64,000 nucleotides of DNA from JBGSPQ01 sp964346765 (GCA_964346765.1 CAYFWB010000001.1:62001-126000), one strand, 5' to 3'. Positions 1-8,923 are shown, counted from the stretch's first letter. The notes: generated from the sequence alone by a model not told the origin. Program-made: numbers and translations.

Positions 1-978
1 GTTCGGTTCAGACCACCCTTTTTTTTCGAAATGGTGATGCAGGGGGGCGATGAGAAAGACTTTACGCTTGAAATATTTTTTCGATGTAAGTTGAATGATT
101 ACTGAAAGGGTTTCGATAACGAAGATGAATGCCATCAGGGGTAAAACAGCTACTGAATCTGTCATCATGGCTATCACTCCGAGCGTGGCGCCGAGCGATA
201 TGGCGCCGGTGTCTCCCATTATGAAATGCGCGGGGAAAATATTAAACCAGACAAAACCTAGCAGAGCTCCTACGATAACTGCGCATAAAGCAGAGAGAAT
301 AAAGAGTCCTTTGAAAAAAGCTATGATTGAAAAGGCGCCGAAAGCTATGATCAGAAGGCCGCCGGCCAGTCCATCTAGGCCGTCTGTTATGTTTACAGCG
401 TTGGCGCATGCGGAAATAATAAAAATGAACAGCGGGATATACCAAAGTCCAATTGTAATGTCTCCAAACAGCGGAATATGTATCTGGTTGTAATCCAGAC
501 GGAAATAAAACCAGAAAGCACCAAGGGTGGCGAACAGAGTGAGCCACAAAAATTTGGGTTTAATGTTGATGCCCTTGCTTTTGCCGAGTCCTTTGATGTT
601 GAACCAGTCGTCTACTGCTCCAAGAAGAGCTGTTGTAATTAATGTAAACAAGGGGAGCCAGGTCTCGTTTCTGTTGATTAGTGAGTTTTCGGTAATGCCA
701 AGTACTGAAAAGATTCCCGACCCAAGCACCACTATTAAAGTGGTGCCCCAGATCAGAATGCCGCCCATCGTGGGAATGCCTTTTTTTTTGCCATGAAGTG
801 ATTGGAAAATGCTGGCGCGTTCACCGCTTGAAGCTGTTTCACGAATTTGCTTACTGCATTTAAATTTATAAAGAAGTTTTATGAAACCGGGGGCCAACAG
901 AATAGTAATTATAAAGGCGGTTATCTGTGAGCCGAAGATAAGTACAAGGTTTCTTAAGTTGTTGAGTAATTCAATCAT
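1..978 (-). CDS. mraY: Phospho-N-acetylmuramoyl-pentapeptide-transferase, 3' end cut off by window edge
   Basis: Transfers phospho-MurNAc-pentapeptide from UDP to undecaprenyl phosphate to make lipid I, at the inner face of the cytoplasmic membrane. Translating the minus strand from the ATG at 978 gives 326 codons open to base 1, with the family motifs in order: PTMGG near residue 70, DDWFNIKG near 120, NITDGLDGLAGG near 180, GDTGA near 240, and APLHHHFEKKGW at the truncated end. Hydrophobic segments lie between them. Only the last membrane helix (roughly 25 residues) should be missing. The ATG directly abuts the stop of the upstream D,D-carboxypeptidase gene with no spacer, so it is the last visible gene of the envelope operon. 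Identification is firm. Confidence 0.95.
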   Translation of the reverse strand, partial: MIELLNNLRNLVLIFGSQITAFIITILLAPGFIKLLYKFKCSKQIRETASSGERASIFQSLHGKKKGIPTMGGILIWGTTLIVVLGSGIFSVLGITENSLINRNETWLPLFTLITTALLGAVDDWFNIKGLGKSKGINIKPKFLWLTLFATLGAFWFYFRLDYNQIHIPLFGDITIGLWYIPLFIFIISACANAVNITDGLDGLAGGLLIIAFGAFSIIAFFKGLFILSALCAVIVGALLGFVWFNIFPAHFIMGDTGAISLGATLGVIAMMTDSVAVLPLMAFIFVIETLSVIIQLTSKKYFKRKVFLIAPLHHHFEKKGWSEPN

Positions 979-1944
979 TTATTTCCATGTGTAGGTCCGA
1001 AGAGCCCAGTCGGCCATGACCTTGGTTTCTTTATAACGTGAAGGACTGTTTAAAACAATGGTAATAATGTCATTTCCTTCGGGATTTTCTATGATCGCAA
1101 TAAGGCATTCGCCCGCGGTGTTTGTGGTTCCGGTTTTTAGCCCTAATACCGGCAGATAACTGTCCAATAGATCGTTGGTGTTTTTTAGTTGGTGTTTCAG
1201 TACTTCATTGATAGAGGTTACTTCCAGTTTTTTTTTAATAACCGCTCTTCTTATAAAGCTTTTGCCGTAGGCGTAGCGAGCTAAAAGAGTCATGTCGTAT
1301 GCGGTGGAGATGTTTTGATATTCAGATTGTTGAGGCAGTTCGAGTGAGTTTTTATCGTTTTTATTTTCTGAATTTGGCTTGGTTTCTTTGTTTGGAGGAT
1401 CTTCATCGAGTCCGGTTGGGTTCACAAAACTGGTGGATATCATTCCCAGTTCTTTACTGCGGGTGTTCATTTTTTTAATGAAATTTTCAACGGAGTCAGC
1501 GTTGTGTTCGGCTAGGGCAACCGCCGCGTCATTGGCCGAGTTTATTAAAGCCGCGTATAGAAGGTTTTCAACTGTTATTTTTTCATCTTCCGTCAGCCAG
1601 GCTTTTGATCCTTCGGTTTGGGCCGAGTTTTTGGACACGATTACTGTTTCTTTGGGATCGTTTTCTTCAATTACGATAGTTGTTGTCATTAGTTTTGTAA
1701 GACTGGCTATCGGTAATGATTCGTGAATGTTTTTTTCATACAGAATAATTCCATTATTAATATCAACCACTATCGCGGCTTTGGCATCGAGTACGGGCGC
1801 GATGTTTTTTTCGTTTTTTTCGGGAATTTTCGATGCCTCTAAAAGTACGTTTTCGTTCCACGGCATAACATGCGGGGCGTTGGACGGTACTTCATTGGTC
1901 ATTAAAGCTCCGTAGGCGTATAAACTGATTAGTGCTGATAACAT
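979..1944 (-). CDS. D-alanyl-D-alanine carboxypeptidase (peptidase S11, PBP5-like)
   Basis: Penicillin-binding protein that trims the terminal D-Ala from peptidoglycan stem peptides outside the membrane. The three active-site motifs are present: SLTK at residues 81-84 (nucleophile S81), SAN at 136-138 and KTG at 270-272. At 321 residues it is short for the family. It lacks the C-terminal beta domain and amphipathic membrane anchor of PBP5, and the hydrophobic N-terminus (about residues 1-15) is short, so it may be anchored or exported atypically. A charged low-complexity insert (about 180-208) sits between SAN and KTG. It starts 2 nt after the LCP stop and ends directly at the mraY start, a tight peptidoglycan operon. 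Confidence 0.9.
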   Translation of the reverse strand: MLSALISLYAYGALMTNEVPSNAPHVMPWNENVLLEASKIPEKNEKNIAPVLDAKAAIVVDINNGIILYEKNIHESLPIASLTKLMTTTIVIEENDPKETVIVSKNSAQTEGSKAWLTEDEKITVENLLYAALINSANDAAVALAEHNADSVENFIKKMNTRSKELGMISTSFVNPTGLDEDPPNKETKPNSENKNDKNSLELPQQSEYQNISTAYDMTLLARYAYGKSFIRRAVIKKKLEVTSINEVLKHQLKNTNDLLDSYLPVLGLKTGTTNTAGECLIAIIENPEGNDIITIVLNSPSRYKETKVMADWALRTYTWK

Positions 1945-1946
1945 AA

Positions 1947-3494
1947 TTATTCGGTTGGTTGTGTATTTGTGTTTTTTGTCTCGTTTGTTTCGCTTATGTC
2001 TGTTTCGGTTTCAATATCATTATCTTCTTGCTCTTCCTCTTTATTATTATCATTTGCGGCGGATATTGGCGCGGTAAAGTATTGCAGGTTGTTAAAGGGA
2101 TCATCGGGCATGATATTAAGGTAGTCATTTCCAAGTTCGACCACGATTACCGCATCTTGACGTCTTTCGGATTCTAAATACTCTGTTGGAATACCGGCCT
2201 TGGTGGTAACCGGTATCAAGGTTTTGATAAGGTTTAGTGTTTTTGGTTCTTCGCCTTTCGGTCCGGGTTGATAGTAAATCGTTGAGTCAGATAAAGGTCT
2301 TTCTGAAGCGTTTCCGTAGTAGGTAACGTTTAGGCAATTTTTTAATAGAAGATTCATTGTATTGCCGGCGAGCCCCGGGGTTTTTGTCCCATTAAGTACT
2401 TGTATTTCTTCCTGTAAAGCGATTGTTTTCGTATTGTTAAATATAATGTCGGTAAATTGATGAATATAATTATAATCGTTTCCCGCAGGTAAGAGAACCG
2501 ATGCTCCGGCAAAATATTCACGTGCAGGTGTGTAGATCAAGCCTCCGCATGATGACGGGTCATCGTTTAAAACAGCCGGGTAGATTCCTTCTTTGTCGAA
2601 TTCTTTGGAAAGCCGAGCTATTTCGATTATTTCGGCCAGTGACATGTTGGTATCTATACTGTCGCTGACAGAATTATATAAAGAGGTTATTTTACCTGCA
2701 TCCGTAAGCACATTTATACTGAATGCTTTGTCTTTTATAGCGTAAAGAAGCTGTTGTTGTCGTTTTGCTCGGTCAAAGTCGCTGGTTGTTTTGCGACTGC
2801 GTGCGTATTTTAGAGCTGTTTCACCATCAAGATGCTGTAATCCAGCATCTATTTTAAATGTTTCAAAATAAATTGTTTCTCCTTTGGGGTAATACGGATC
2901 ATAAATTGAATCTTCAATCATGATGTCGACTCCGCCCACTGCGTCAACAATATCAACAAATCCCTGGAAGTTTACAAATGCATAATATTGAATCTCCGTA
3001 GCGGTTATTTCGCTAACTACTTCTTTTAAAGCATAAATTCCTTTTTTCCCCCCGTATTGTTTTAAAAAATAATCATAAATACTATTAATTCTTTGATTTT
3101 CGAATTTGTCGGTTATTATATAAAAGTCCCTGGGGATGGAAATCATTGGCACCAATTTGTTTTCATAATCAATGCTGGCCAAAATGATTGTGTCGGTAAG
3201 ATTTGATCCGTCGTGGCCTTCACCTCCTGTGCCAACAAGCATAATATTGGTTCGTCCGTTTTCATCCGTCTGTAAGGTTTTACCAAAAGAAAAGACAATT
3301 GATGAAAAATCCAGACTTTTAATCATAGTGTATATTCCGAAAATCAGGACCAGAATTATTACAATACTGCCACCTATAGTGGCAAAGTGCATGTTGTAGT
3401 TTTTTTTTGCTTGATCTGTTCTTTTTAGTTTCTTGTTTCTTGTTCTTAACGGCTTTTTTGGTTCTTTCCGTATTCTTCTTGTTTTGAAGTTCAT
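1947..3494 (-). CDS. LytR-CpsA-Psr (LCP) family cell-wall ligase
   Basis: LCP enzymes move polyprenyl-phosphate-linked glycopolymers onto peptidoglycan outside the cell. The 515-residue protein has a very basic cytoplasmic N-terminus (1-34), one membrane helix (about 39-60), then the LCP domain (about 82-260) with NLTDTI around D101, SIPRDFY around R122, and the Arg-rich LKYARSRK/DFDRAKRQQQ segment that binds the pyrophosphate. A LytR C-terminal-like domain (about 355-470, with VLNGTKTPGLA) follows, then an acidic Asn/Glu/Thr-rich tail. It lies upstream of the carboxypeptidase and mraY genes. In this lineage the attached polymer is unknown. A promoter-like pair lies just upstream at 3524-3551. 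Confidence 0.88.
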   Translation of the reverse strand: MNFKTRRIRKEPKKPLRTRNKKLKRTDQAKKNYNMHFATIGGSIVIILVLIFGIYTMIKSLDFSSIVFSFGKTLQTDENGRTNIMLVGTGGEGHDGSNLTDTIILASIDYENKLVPMISIPRDFYIITDKFENQRINSIYDYFLKQYGGKKGIYALKEVVSEITATEIQYYAFVNFQGFVDIVDAVGGVDIMIEDSIYDPYYPKGETIYFETFKIDAGLQHLDGETALKYARSRKTTSDFDRAKRQQQLLYAIKDKAFSINVLTDAGKITSLYNSVSDSIDTNMSLAEIIEIARLSKEFDKEGIYPAVLNDDPSSCGGLIYTPAREYFAGASVLLPAGNDYNYIHQFTDIIFNNTKTIALQEEIQVLNGTKTPGLAGNTMNLLLKNCLNVTYYGNASERPLSDSTIYYQPGPKGEEPKTLNLIKTLIPVTTKAGIPTEYLESERRQDAVIVVELGNDYLNIMPDDPFNNLQYFTAPISAANDNNKEEEQEDNDIETETDISETNETKNTNTQPTE

Positions 3495-3523
3495 GATAAA
3501 TATTTCCGAAAATTGTCCCCTTC

Positions 3524-3551
3524 ATTTTAGTTAAATCTGGGCTTTAATCAA
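3524..3551 (-). promoter_or_regulatory. Predicted promoter of the LCP-carboxypeptidase-mraY operon
   Basis: Minus-strand TTGATT (3546-3551), 16-nt spacer, TAAAAT (3524-3529). The start point would be near 3517, about 22 nt before the LCP start codon. It lies in the 70-nt gap that separates this operon from the SLH-CAP gene. The same 16-nt spacing with TAAAAT recurs at 6869-6896 and 8924-8951. Confidence 0.5.
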
Positions 3552-3564
3552 CGGGACTTTTTGT

Positions 3565-6066
3565 TTAAAGTGTTGTGAAAAGTACACTTGATTTCAGTAT
3601 GCCTAAGTCGTCCACGCTGATTCCTATACCAATTTTTTGCCAGTTTGAATCGTTGATTTCCGGACTTTTTAGAATTTCTTCGATTATTACTTCTTGGCTG
3701 TTACCCTCTAGAATAAGGGCATGAATAGCTTTCGTGGGGATATATTGTCTGGCTACATTAGCTAATGATTCATTGTCCGGAGAAATAAAGTCAAAGAAAT
3801 CTTCAGTGGTCATTTTAACTGTCCATATATCAGCGGGTGTTTCCAGCGTTCCGTCAATAGTAAATATGTTTAAGCCGTTTGACTGTCTGGCTTGATTGAC
3901 TGATTTAAATATTTCTTCTTTAATATCATCCAGATTTTTTTTGGTCAAAGCTTTGGATGAGAATTCCTGAGTTGTTAAAAGTGAACCGTTATCATTTAAA
4001 GCAATACCGATACCCACTTTGGTCCATTTAGGATCGAGTATGTTTTTTCTGTGTATGCCGCTTTGCATGAGTCCATAAATGGTGTATTCGCTGTTTGGAG
4101 CAATCGCGAGGTTTTCGCCCACGGGCGTTGGGATTCCGGCCTCAATACGTCGATCATTTGGTGTTTTTCCTTCGGGGTCGACATGGTTGAAAAAGTTTTT
4201 TTCAACCATGTCGACTGAATGATCCTGCGCGAGCTGATTTAAGTCTTGGTTTAACCTTATAGGGTTGAGGCTGAACTTGGTTCTTTCGTTATTAATTAGA
4301 GTTAATTGGAGGTTTCTTTGTTCGTGTAGGTCGATGCTGTTTAATGTGTTGTCATTTTCATATAAATCAAAAAAATTCGGTACCAGAGGAATTGAGCCCC
4401 CCACATAGACAGGTGTGTTTAATATCGCGGAGCCGTCTGTGCCGTTTATTTCCAATGCGTAAGTACCTGTTGTTTCTGGACGATATGTAAATGTAAATTC
4501 GTTCCCGGCGGGTATGTAGGTTGATCCGTAATATTCGGCCATAGGTGAAGGACTCGTGATTTCTATAAGATCCACGAAACCATCGGGTTTAATGATTGCG
4601 CCTTGAGCCAGAATGTCTGTGTTTGCAGTACCGTTGAATTGAATTGTTGATCTCGTAGTCATACTTTCCGGAAAATTGTTGATGCTGAGCAGTTGTTCGT
4701 CAATGTAGCTAAATTGGTGTTTTACGCTTGTAAACTGTATTTGGGTCGATTCCGACCAGTGATTATTTATTATTAAAGGTGATTCTTCTTTCAGATCGGC
4801 TCCGCTTACGGTGAAATTGGTTTTACCCTGGCTAAAGTTTTTAAAATCTTTATAAGGAATAAAAAATTCATTGAATCCTTGCCTGAAAATGTAATTTTTT
4901 TTAAGACTTCCCTGACTGATGTTGATTTTTATAATTTCGTTATCGTTATTATCCCATTCTAACTTTGTTTTTTGATTTTTATAATAGACCCGCGGATGAT
5001 CTGGCGGATTTGCGGATTTTGATGAGTTTTCGGGATCGGGTAGAGAAGCAAGTACCGAAATATCAATAATTTTACTTTCGCCGGAGTTACCCGGGATAAG
5101 TCCCAATCTGTAATTACCCGGTTTTCTAAATATTACCGGGATGCTAAATTCATTGCTTTTTATTTTTGAAGTAAAGTTTTCATGGGATATGCCGTTTTTT
5201 GAAAGAAAAACGAATGCGGTTTTGTAATTTCCCTCTTTGATTCGACCTTTGAAATAATAGACTTCATTGAGATAAAAGGTGTTGGGAAAACTTTCTTCCA
5301 GTTCAATATTTTCAAAAAAATCGGTCTGATATGTATTGAATTGGACCGGAGTGAAATTAGTATCAATTTCTTTAATGTTTGTGAGTGGTGAATCATCTTT
5401 ATTTAGTTTGAAGTCACTCGCGGGATATTGATTGATAAGGTTGAAAGTGTATACGTCTCTGTTATTTTTTTTTGTGATAAAGCTCCTGAATAATAGTTCA
5501 CTGATTTTTGCTCTTGAGTATTTCGTTTCAGGGATAAAATTAATTGTTGTTTCTTCAAGATAGTTTTTATCTTTGGCATAAGAAATATAGGGGGCGTACC
5601 ATTCATCCAAGTCTATATCCATAAAAGGTGATGTTTCTGGATTTTCAGGAGTTTTCCATTTTTGAATTTGACCGATTATTTTTAACGCCTCGACTTTGTT
5701 TATGGATTGTTCAGGTTTAAAAGTTCCATCCGGGTAGCCTTCGATCCAACCTTCTTTATAGGCTTTCCGTACATATTTTGAATACCATTGGTCATTTTTC
5801 ACGTCCGGAAAACCTGTGGGGTCACTGACATCGGTTTTCACTTCGGAGCTTTCCAAAACCAATTTGAGAAATTCAACACGGTTTACCGGATTGTCCGGTT
5901 TGAATGATCCGTCAGGATAACCGTTGATTATTCCGATTTCGGATAGATATTCGACTGCCGTATAGTTTCGATTAACTTTCGGAAGGTCATTATACGTGTT
6001 CGCCGTAACGATTCGCGGGGTTACTAAAATTAGAGATGTGATTATTAGGAGTTTTATTTTTTGCAT
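3565..6066 (-). CDS. Secreted SLH-domain protein with two C-terminal CAP (SCP/PR1) domains
   Basis: Surface protein of 833 residues. It has a signal peptide (1-22), then three S-layer-homology repeats (about 25-200) carrying GYPDGSFKPDNPVNR and GYPDGTFKPEQSINK, which usually hold proteins on pyruvylated cell-wall polymers. A long beta-rich middle region (about 230-570) has no clear family. The first CAP domain (about 581-705) is well formed, with NHVDPEGKTP and GENLA. The second (about 716-833) is degenerate: it has an equivalent start and the KIGIGISVDD end but lacks the His/Glu cluster. Its ATG overlaps the stop of the upstream gene in a TAATG junction, so the two are probably translationally coupled. 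The role of the CAP domains is not known; adhesion or a hydrolase-like function are possible. Confidence 0.85.
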   Translation of the reverse strand: MQKIKLLIITSLILVTPRIVTANTYNDLPKVNRNYTAVEYLSEIGIINGYPDGSFKPDNPVNRVEFLKLVLESSEVKTDVSDPTGFPDVKNDQWYSKYVRKAYKEGWIEGYPDGTFKPEQSINKVEALKIIGQIQKWKTPENPETSPFMDIDLDEWYAPYISYAKDKNYLEETTINFIPETKYSRAKISELLFRSFITKKNNRDVYTFNLINQYPASDFKLNKDDSPLTNIKEIDTNFTPVQFNTYQTDFFENIELEESFPNTFYLNEVYYFKGRIKEGNYKTAFVFLSKNGISHENFTSKIKSNEFSIPVIFRKPGNYRLGLIPGNSGESKIIDISVLASLPDPENSSKSANPPDHPRVYYKNQKTKLEWDNNDNEIIKINISQGSLKKNYIFRQGFNEFFIPYKDFKNFSQGKTNFTVSGADLKEESPLIINNHWSESTQIQFTSVKHQFSYIDEQLLSINNFPESMTTRSTIQFNGTANTDILAQGAIIKPDGFVDLIEITSPSPMAEYYGSTYIPAGNEFTFTYRPETTGTYALEINGTDGSAILNTPVYVGGSIPLVPNFFDLYENDNTLNSIDLHEQRNLQLTLINNERTKFSLNPIRLNQDLNQLAQDHSVDMVEKNFFNHVDPEGKTPNDRRIEAGIPTPVGENLAIAPNSEYTIYGLMQSGIHRKNILDPKWTKVGIGIALNDNGSLLTTQEFSSKALTKKNLDDIKEEIFKSVNQARQSNGLNIFTIDGTLETPADIWTVKMTTEDFFDFISPDNESLANVARQYIPTKAIHALILEGNSQEVIIEEILKSPEINDSNWQKIGIGISVDDLGILKSSVLFTTL

Positions 6067-6821
6067 TATTCTATATTGATGTTTGCGGTACAGTTTTCGT
6101 TGCCCTGGCCAAGGGCTTTGATAGTAATGGTTTCACCGGAAGCGCCGCCCGTATAGATGATTTTTTTAAGAGAAGTGACGAGTGTGTCGGTGTTTTCTCC
6201 CGTTGAGTTGGTATCTTTTTGAGAAAGTTGAAATTTGCCGCTACTTGATAATAAAAAAAATTGTCCGTTCCAGTTTTCGGGAGTGGTTTTGATTTGGATT
6301 TTGGCGCTTTGATTGGCCTTTAACGGGGAAGGATCGATATTAAATTCGATATTTTGGCAGTTTTCAGATACTGTCGATTCTATGAAAATTGAATCGGAAC
6401 AATTTTCCGATCCGCCGATTTGGGCAGTGATGCGACTTTTGGATTCGCCACCTGAATAGCTTAATACTTTTTCTTTAGTATTAATGTATGATCCGGAGTT
6501 GCCTTGTGTTTCCGCCAGTGATCCGCTGCTGGCCGATACTGTTATGGTTTCGTCTAAATCGGGGGGATCTGTTTCCAGGATAATTATTGCGCCCGTGTTT
6601 GCCGGTAAGGGAGAAGGTATAGTCTTTATTTTTAGCGTATTGCAGAGTTGAGCCGATTGGAGTTTTAATTCCGGGTTAAGGCGTCCCTGAAAAAGTATTC
6701 CCTGTTGAGAAAGGAAGAGTCCTACTATTATTATAATGATGATTAATCCGAACAAGCTTAAAATGCCTATATTTTTTTTATTGAAATAGAGTTGTTTTTT
6801 TTTGGGTTCTCCCATATACAC
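6066..6821 (-). CDS. Single-pass membrane protein with two tandem beta-sandwich-like repeats, function unknown
   Basis: Not recognised as a known family. The 251-residue protein has a short basic N-terminus, one membrane helix (about 19-40), and an extracellular part made of two similar units of about 90 residues. Each starts with a Cys and a PSPL(P/K)AN motif (for example IPSPLPANT, then IDPSPLKANQ), continues through a Ser/Gly-rich stretch and a YSGG or YTGG turn, and ends with an ENC motif. The paired Cys per unit suggests one disulfide each. The annotated start is a GTG at 6821; an ATG at 6815 (codon 3) is an equally good start. With the predicted promoter at 6838-6866 the leader would be only about 10-16 nt. 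It is the first gene of the unit with the SLH-CAP gene. Confidence 0.7.
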   Translation of the reverse strand: MYMGEPKKKQLYFNKKNIGILSLFGLIIIIIIVGLFLSQQGILFQGRLNPELKLQSAQLCNTLKIKTIPSPLPANTGAIIILETDPPDLDETITVSASSGSLAETQGNSGSYINTKEKVLSYSGGESKSRITAQIGGSENCSDSIFIESTVSENCQNIEFNIDPSPLKANQSAKIQIKTTPENWNGQFFLLSSSGKFQLSQKDTNSTGENTDTLVTSLKKIIYTGGASGETITIKALGQGNENCTANINIE

Positions 6822-6837
6822 ATTTTATGCTTGGGTA

Positions 6838-6866
6838 ATAGTAAACTTTTGTCTCGGTTTGGTCAA
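6838..6866 (-). promoter_or_regulatory. Predicted promoter for the Ig-like/SLH-CAP genes
   Basis: Minus-strand TTGACC (6861-6866), 17-nt spacer, TACTAT (6838-6843). The start point falls near 6831, giving a nearly leaderless transcript. Its -35 box is one arm of a 12-bp perfect palindrome shared with the divergent promoter at 6869. Confidence 0.55.
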
Positions 6867-6868
6867 AT

Positions 6869-6896
6869 TTGACATTTTGGTTTAGAACCTTAAAAT
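6869..6896 (+). promoter_or_regulatory. Predicted promoter for the Met-rich lipoprotein gene
   Basis: Plus-strand TTGACA (6869-6874), 16-nt spacer, TAAAAT (6891-6896). The start point would be near 6903, 33 nt before the ATG at 6936. The -35 boxes of this and the divergent promoter are 2 bp apart, so the two RNA polymerases would compete. Confidence 0.55.
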
Positions 6897-6935
6897 GTCT
6901 GTGTTTATTTTTATTTTATTAACTTAAAGCAGTCT

Positions 6936-7994
6936 ATGAAAAATAGGACTATTTTTGCAAGCGGACTGGCGGCATTTGTTGCGGCCATGGTGTTTGCTGG
7001 ATGTGCAGCGACGGCTCCGGCTCCCGAAAAAGTTCCGGAAGAAGTGTTAAAGGATGGTATGGTCAAAATGGCGGACCTGACATCTTATAAATATGACGTA
7101 TCAATGAAAGGGGATATGGAAGATCCCGTTTCCGGAGATGTTAAGTTTGATGTCAAAATGAACGGTTCGGTTGATGTTAAAGATATGAAAAACCCGAAGG
7201 TTTCGGTGAAACTTGATGGGTCGGCTGAAGATGGCACCGGTATGAGCGGTTCCATGAAAGCTGAATTTATGATGAATAAGCAAGCGGTATATTTTAACCT
7301 CATGAATCTTGATCTAGGAGAGGAAGGTTTACTTCCGCCGGATGTTACGGACTATATGAGCAAGTGGTGGATGATTGCTCTGCCCGAAGGATTTCTTGAT
7401 GAAATGGAGGAAGCTTCGGGAGGTGTGGATATGGATAACGCGGAATTTAAAAAAGTTTTGGAAGATTCCAAGGTTTTTGCCACACCCGAGTATGTTGGCA
7501 GTGAAAGTGTGATGGGGGATCCAAGTTGGCATTATAAAGTAAATATCGATAAAAAAGCGTTCTTACAGTTTGCAAGAGAAGCTTCCGAAGCGCAGGGTGA
7601 AACTGTTTCGGACGCGGAATTCGCAGAAGCCGAAGCGGTGGTTGAAAATGTTGATATTAAAGGTGATGTTTGGGTAAGCTCAACCAGCAATGTAATTAAT
7701 AAGTTTGTCGGAAGTGTTGATTTTGAAGGTGGTGAAGGTGAAGCAAGCGGTACTTTGGACATGGAGTTCATGCTGGGTGATATCAATAAACCTGTTAACT
7801 TGAACATTCCTTCGGGCGCTGAAGAGTTCCCGGTTGAAGCAGTACTTGAGCCGCTGCAGATGATGGGATCAATGGGCGATTCAAGTATGATGTACGATGA
7901 TAGTATGTATGGCGATGATATGATGATGACTGATGAAGAACTGGAAGCGGCTATGGCTGATCTTGAAGGTATGGAAGATATGCAAATGCAGTAA
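6936..7994 (+). CDS. Secreted lipoprotein with Met/Asp-rich C-terminus
   Basis: 352 residues with a lipoprotein signal peptide (lipobox VFAGC, lipidated Cys at about residue 23) followed by a Pro/Ala linker. The body (about 40-300) has alternating beta segments with patterns such as DVSMKGDM, DVKMNGSV and WHYKVNIDKKAFLQF. This is reminiscent of LolA/LppX-like beta-barrel lipoproteins, which carry hydrophobic ligands, but that is only a fold guess. The last 44 residues are strikingly rich in Met (13) and acidic residues, a possible metal-binding tail. The gene is monocistronic, with its own promoter at 6869-6896 and a strong terminator at 8016-8047. Base composition is slightly higher in GC than its neighbours. 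Confidence 0.75.
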   Translation: MKNRTIFASGLAAFVAAMVFAGCAATAPAPEKVPEEVLKDGMVKMADLTSYKYDVSMKGDMEDPVSGDVKFDVKMNGSVDVKDMKNPKVSVKLDGSAEDGTGMSGSMKAEFMMNKQAVYFNLMNLDLGEEGLLPPDVTDYMSKWWMIALPEGFLDEMEEASGGVDMDNAEFKKVLEDSKVFATPEYVGSESVMGDPSWHYKVNIDKKAFLQFAREASEAQGETVSDAEFAEAEAVVENVDIKGDVWVSSTSNVINKFVGSVDFEGGEGEASGTLDMEFMLGDINKPVNLNIPSGAEEFPVEAVLEPLQMMGSMGDSSMMYDDSMYGDDMMMTDEELEAAMADLEGMEDMQMQ

Positions 7995-8015
7995 TAGAGA
8001 TAGGACTGGATTTGG

Positions 8016-8047
8016 AAAAGGCCCCCTTTAAAAGGGGCCTTTTTTTA
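8016..8047 (+). terminator. Rho-independent terminator after the lipoprotein gene
   Basis: Stem AAAAGGCCCC / GGGGCCTTTT (8016-8025 with 8034-8043), followed by a run of T. It lies between two convergent genes and also reads as a weaker hairpin on the minus strand for the gene ending at 8066. Confidence 0.85.
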
Positions 8048-8065
8048 ATATTTAATGGGGGACTA

Positions 8066-8902
8066 TTACCGGTTTGTTTCTATGTTATGGTGATTTTCGT
8101 ATTGCTGGCGCATTAAACTTGTCATTACCTGATCGTATTTGGATGTGCCATCCCAGACGAGATCGAAAATCTTTTTGTAAGCTTGTGACATTTCATCGCT
8201 TTCAATAATCAGTCCAAATTTTTCTTTAAGCGATGTAAAAGCTACTTTGTTGGAGTAGATCATTATATCCAGATGGAAATTGAATTCGGGCGGTATGAGC
8301 CTGCTTTCGCGGCATTCGCAGGGGTCTCTTTTTTTATGGAAATAGCTGAGTTTGTTGGCGGGATAAATGGCTTTTACTTTGATACCTTTTTCCGTTCTTC
8401 TTTGATAATAAGATGGCCAATATTTGGGTAAAATGGCCGTCAATTCGTCCAGACTGGCGTAAGCTCTTAAAATCTTGTCGCCGGATTTTAAAGTACTTTC
8501 CATAACATTTCTGATCGCGGTCAGTCCTTCGAAAAAGATCACGGAGGGTTTGGTAGATGTGTTTTTATTAAGCTCTTCGTACTGCTTTATTAGGTTGTTG
8601 ATATTTTCTATATTCGCGTTAAGTTGGCCTTTTTTATGTTTCAGTCTGTTTAAAAGTGATGTGGGATCGGTAACGTTGAAGTAGGTTATGCTGTTTTTCG
8701 ACTTTTTTTCAACAAAATTTTTAAAAACCAGTGAATTTAAGATAGTGTAGCATCCGGATCTGTTAATCTCCGCGTTCTTGGCTATAACGCTGGCCGGGTT
8801 GGATCCTATTCCATGCAGAGTTATGTAGACATTGGCTTCTTTGGCCGTAAGTCCCAGATCTTTTAATGTTTGAAAAAGTTGTATTGCGCTGTCGATATTC
8901 AT
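8066..8902 (-). CDS. TrmB-like winged-helix transcriptional regulator
   Basis: 278 residues. The N-terminal part (about 8-80) is a winged helix-turn-helix of the TrmB/MarR type: LGLTAKEANVYITL, then a recognition region INRSGCYTILNSLV and the wing with FVEKK. A helical linker (about 85-115) and a C-terminal effector-like domain (about 118-260, VIFFEGLTAIRNVMES...) resemble the sugar- or lipid-sensing half of TrmB proteins. A Cys pair (PCECRE, about 192-196) in this domain could bind metal or sense redox, which is an inference. It is the only gene in its transcript, with a good promoter at 8924-8951, and is convergent to the lipoprotein gene. Its target genes cannot be seen from sequence. Confidence 0.75.
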   Translation of the reverse strand: MNIDSAIQLFQTLKDLGLTAKEANVYITLHGIGSNPASVIAKNAEINRSGCYTILNSLVFKNFVEKKSKNSITYFNVTDPTSLLNRLKHKKGQLNANIENINNLIKQYEELNKNTSTKPSVIFFEGLTAIRNVMESTLKSGDKILRAYASLDELTAILPKYWPSYYQRRTEKGIKVKAIYPANKLSYFHKKRDPCECRESRLIPPEFNFHLDIMIYSNKVAFTSLKEKFGLIIESDEMSQAYKKIFDLVWDGTSKYDQVMTSLMRQQYENHHNIETNR

Positions 8903-8923
8903 TGGGTTTTTGGATAGATGTGT

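Noticed and set aside
3319..3525. Minus-strand frame of 68 codons over the LCP start
   Set aside because: It overlaps the LCP gene in another frame; the LCP gene has clear motifs and its own promoter.
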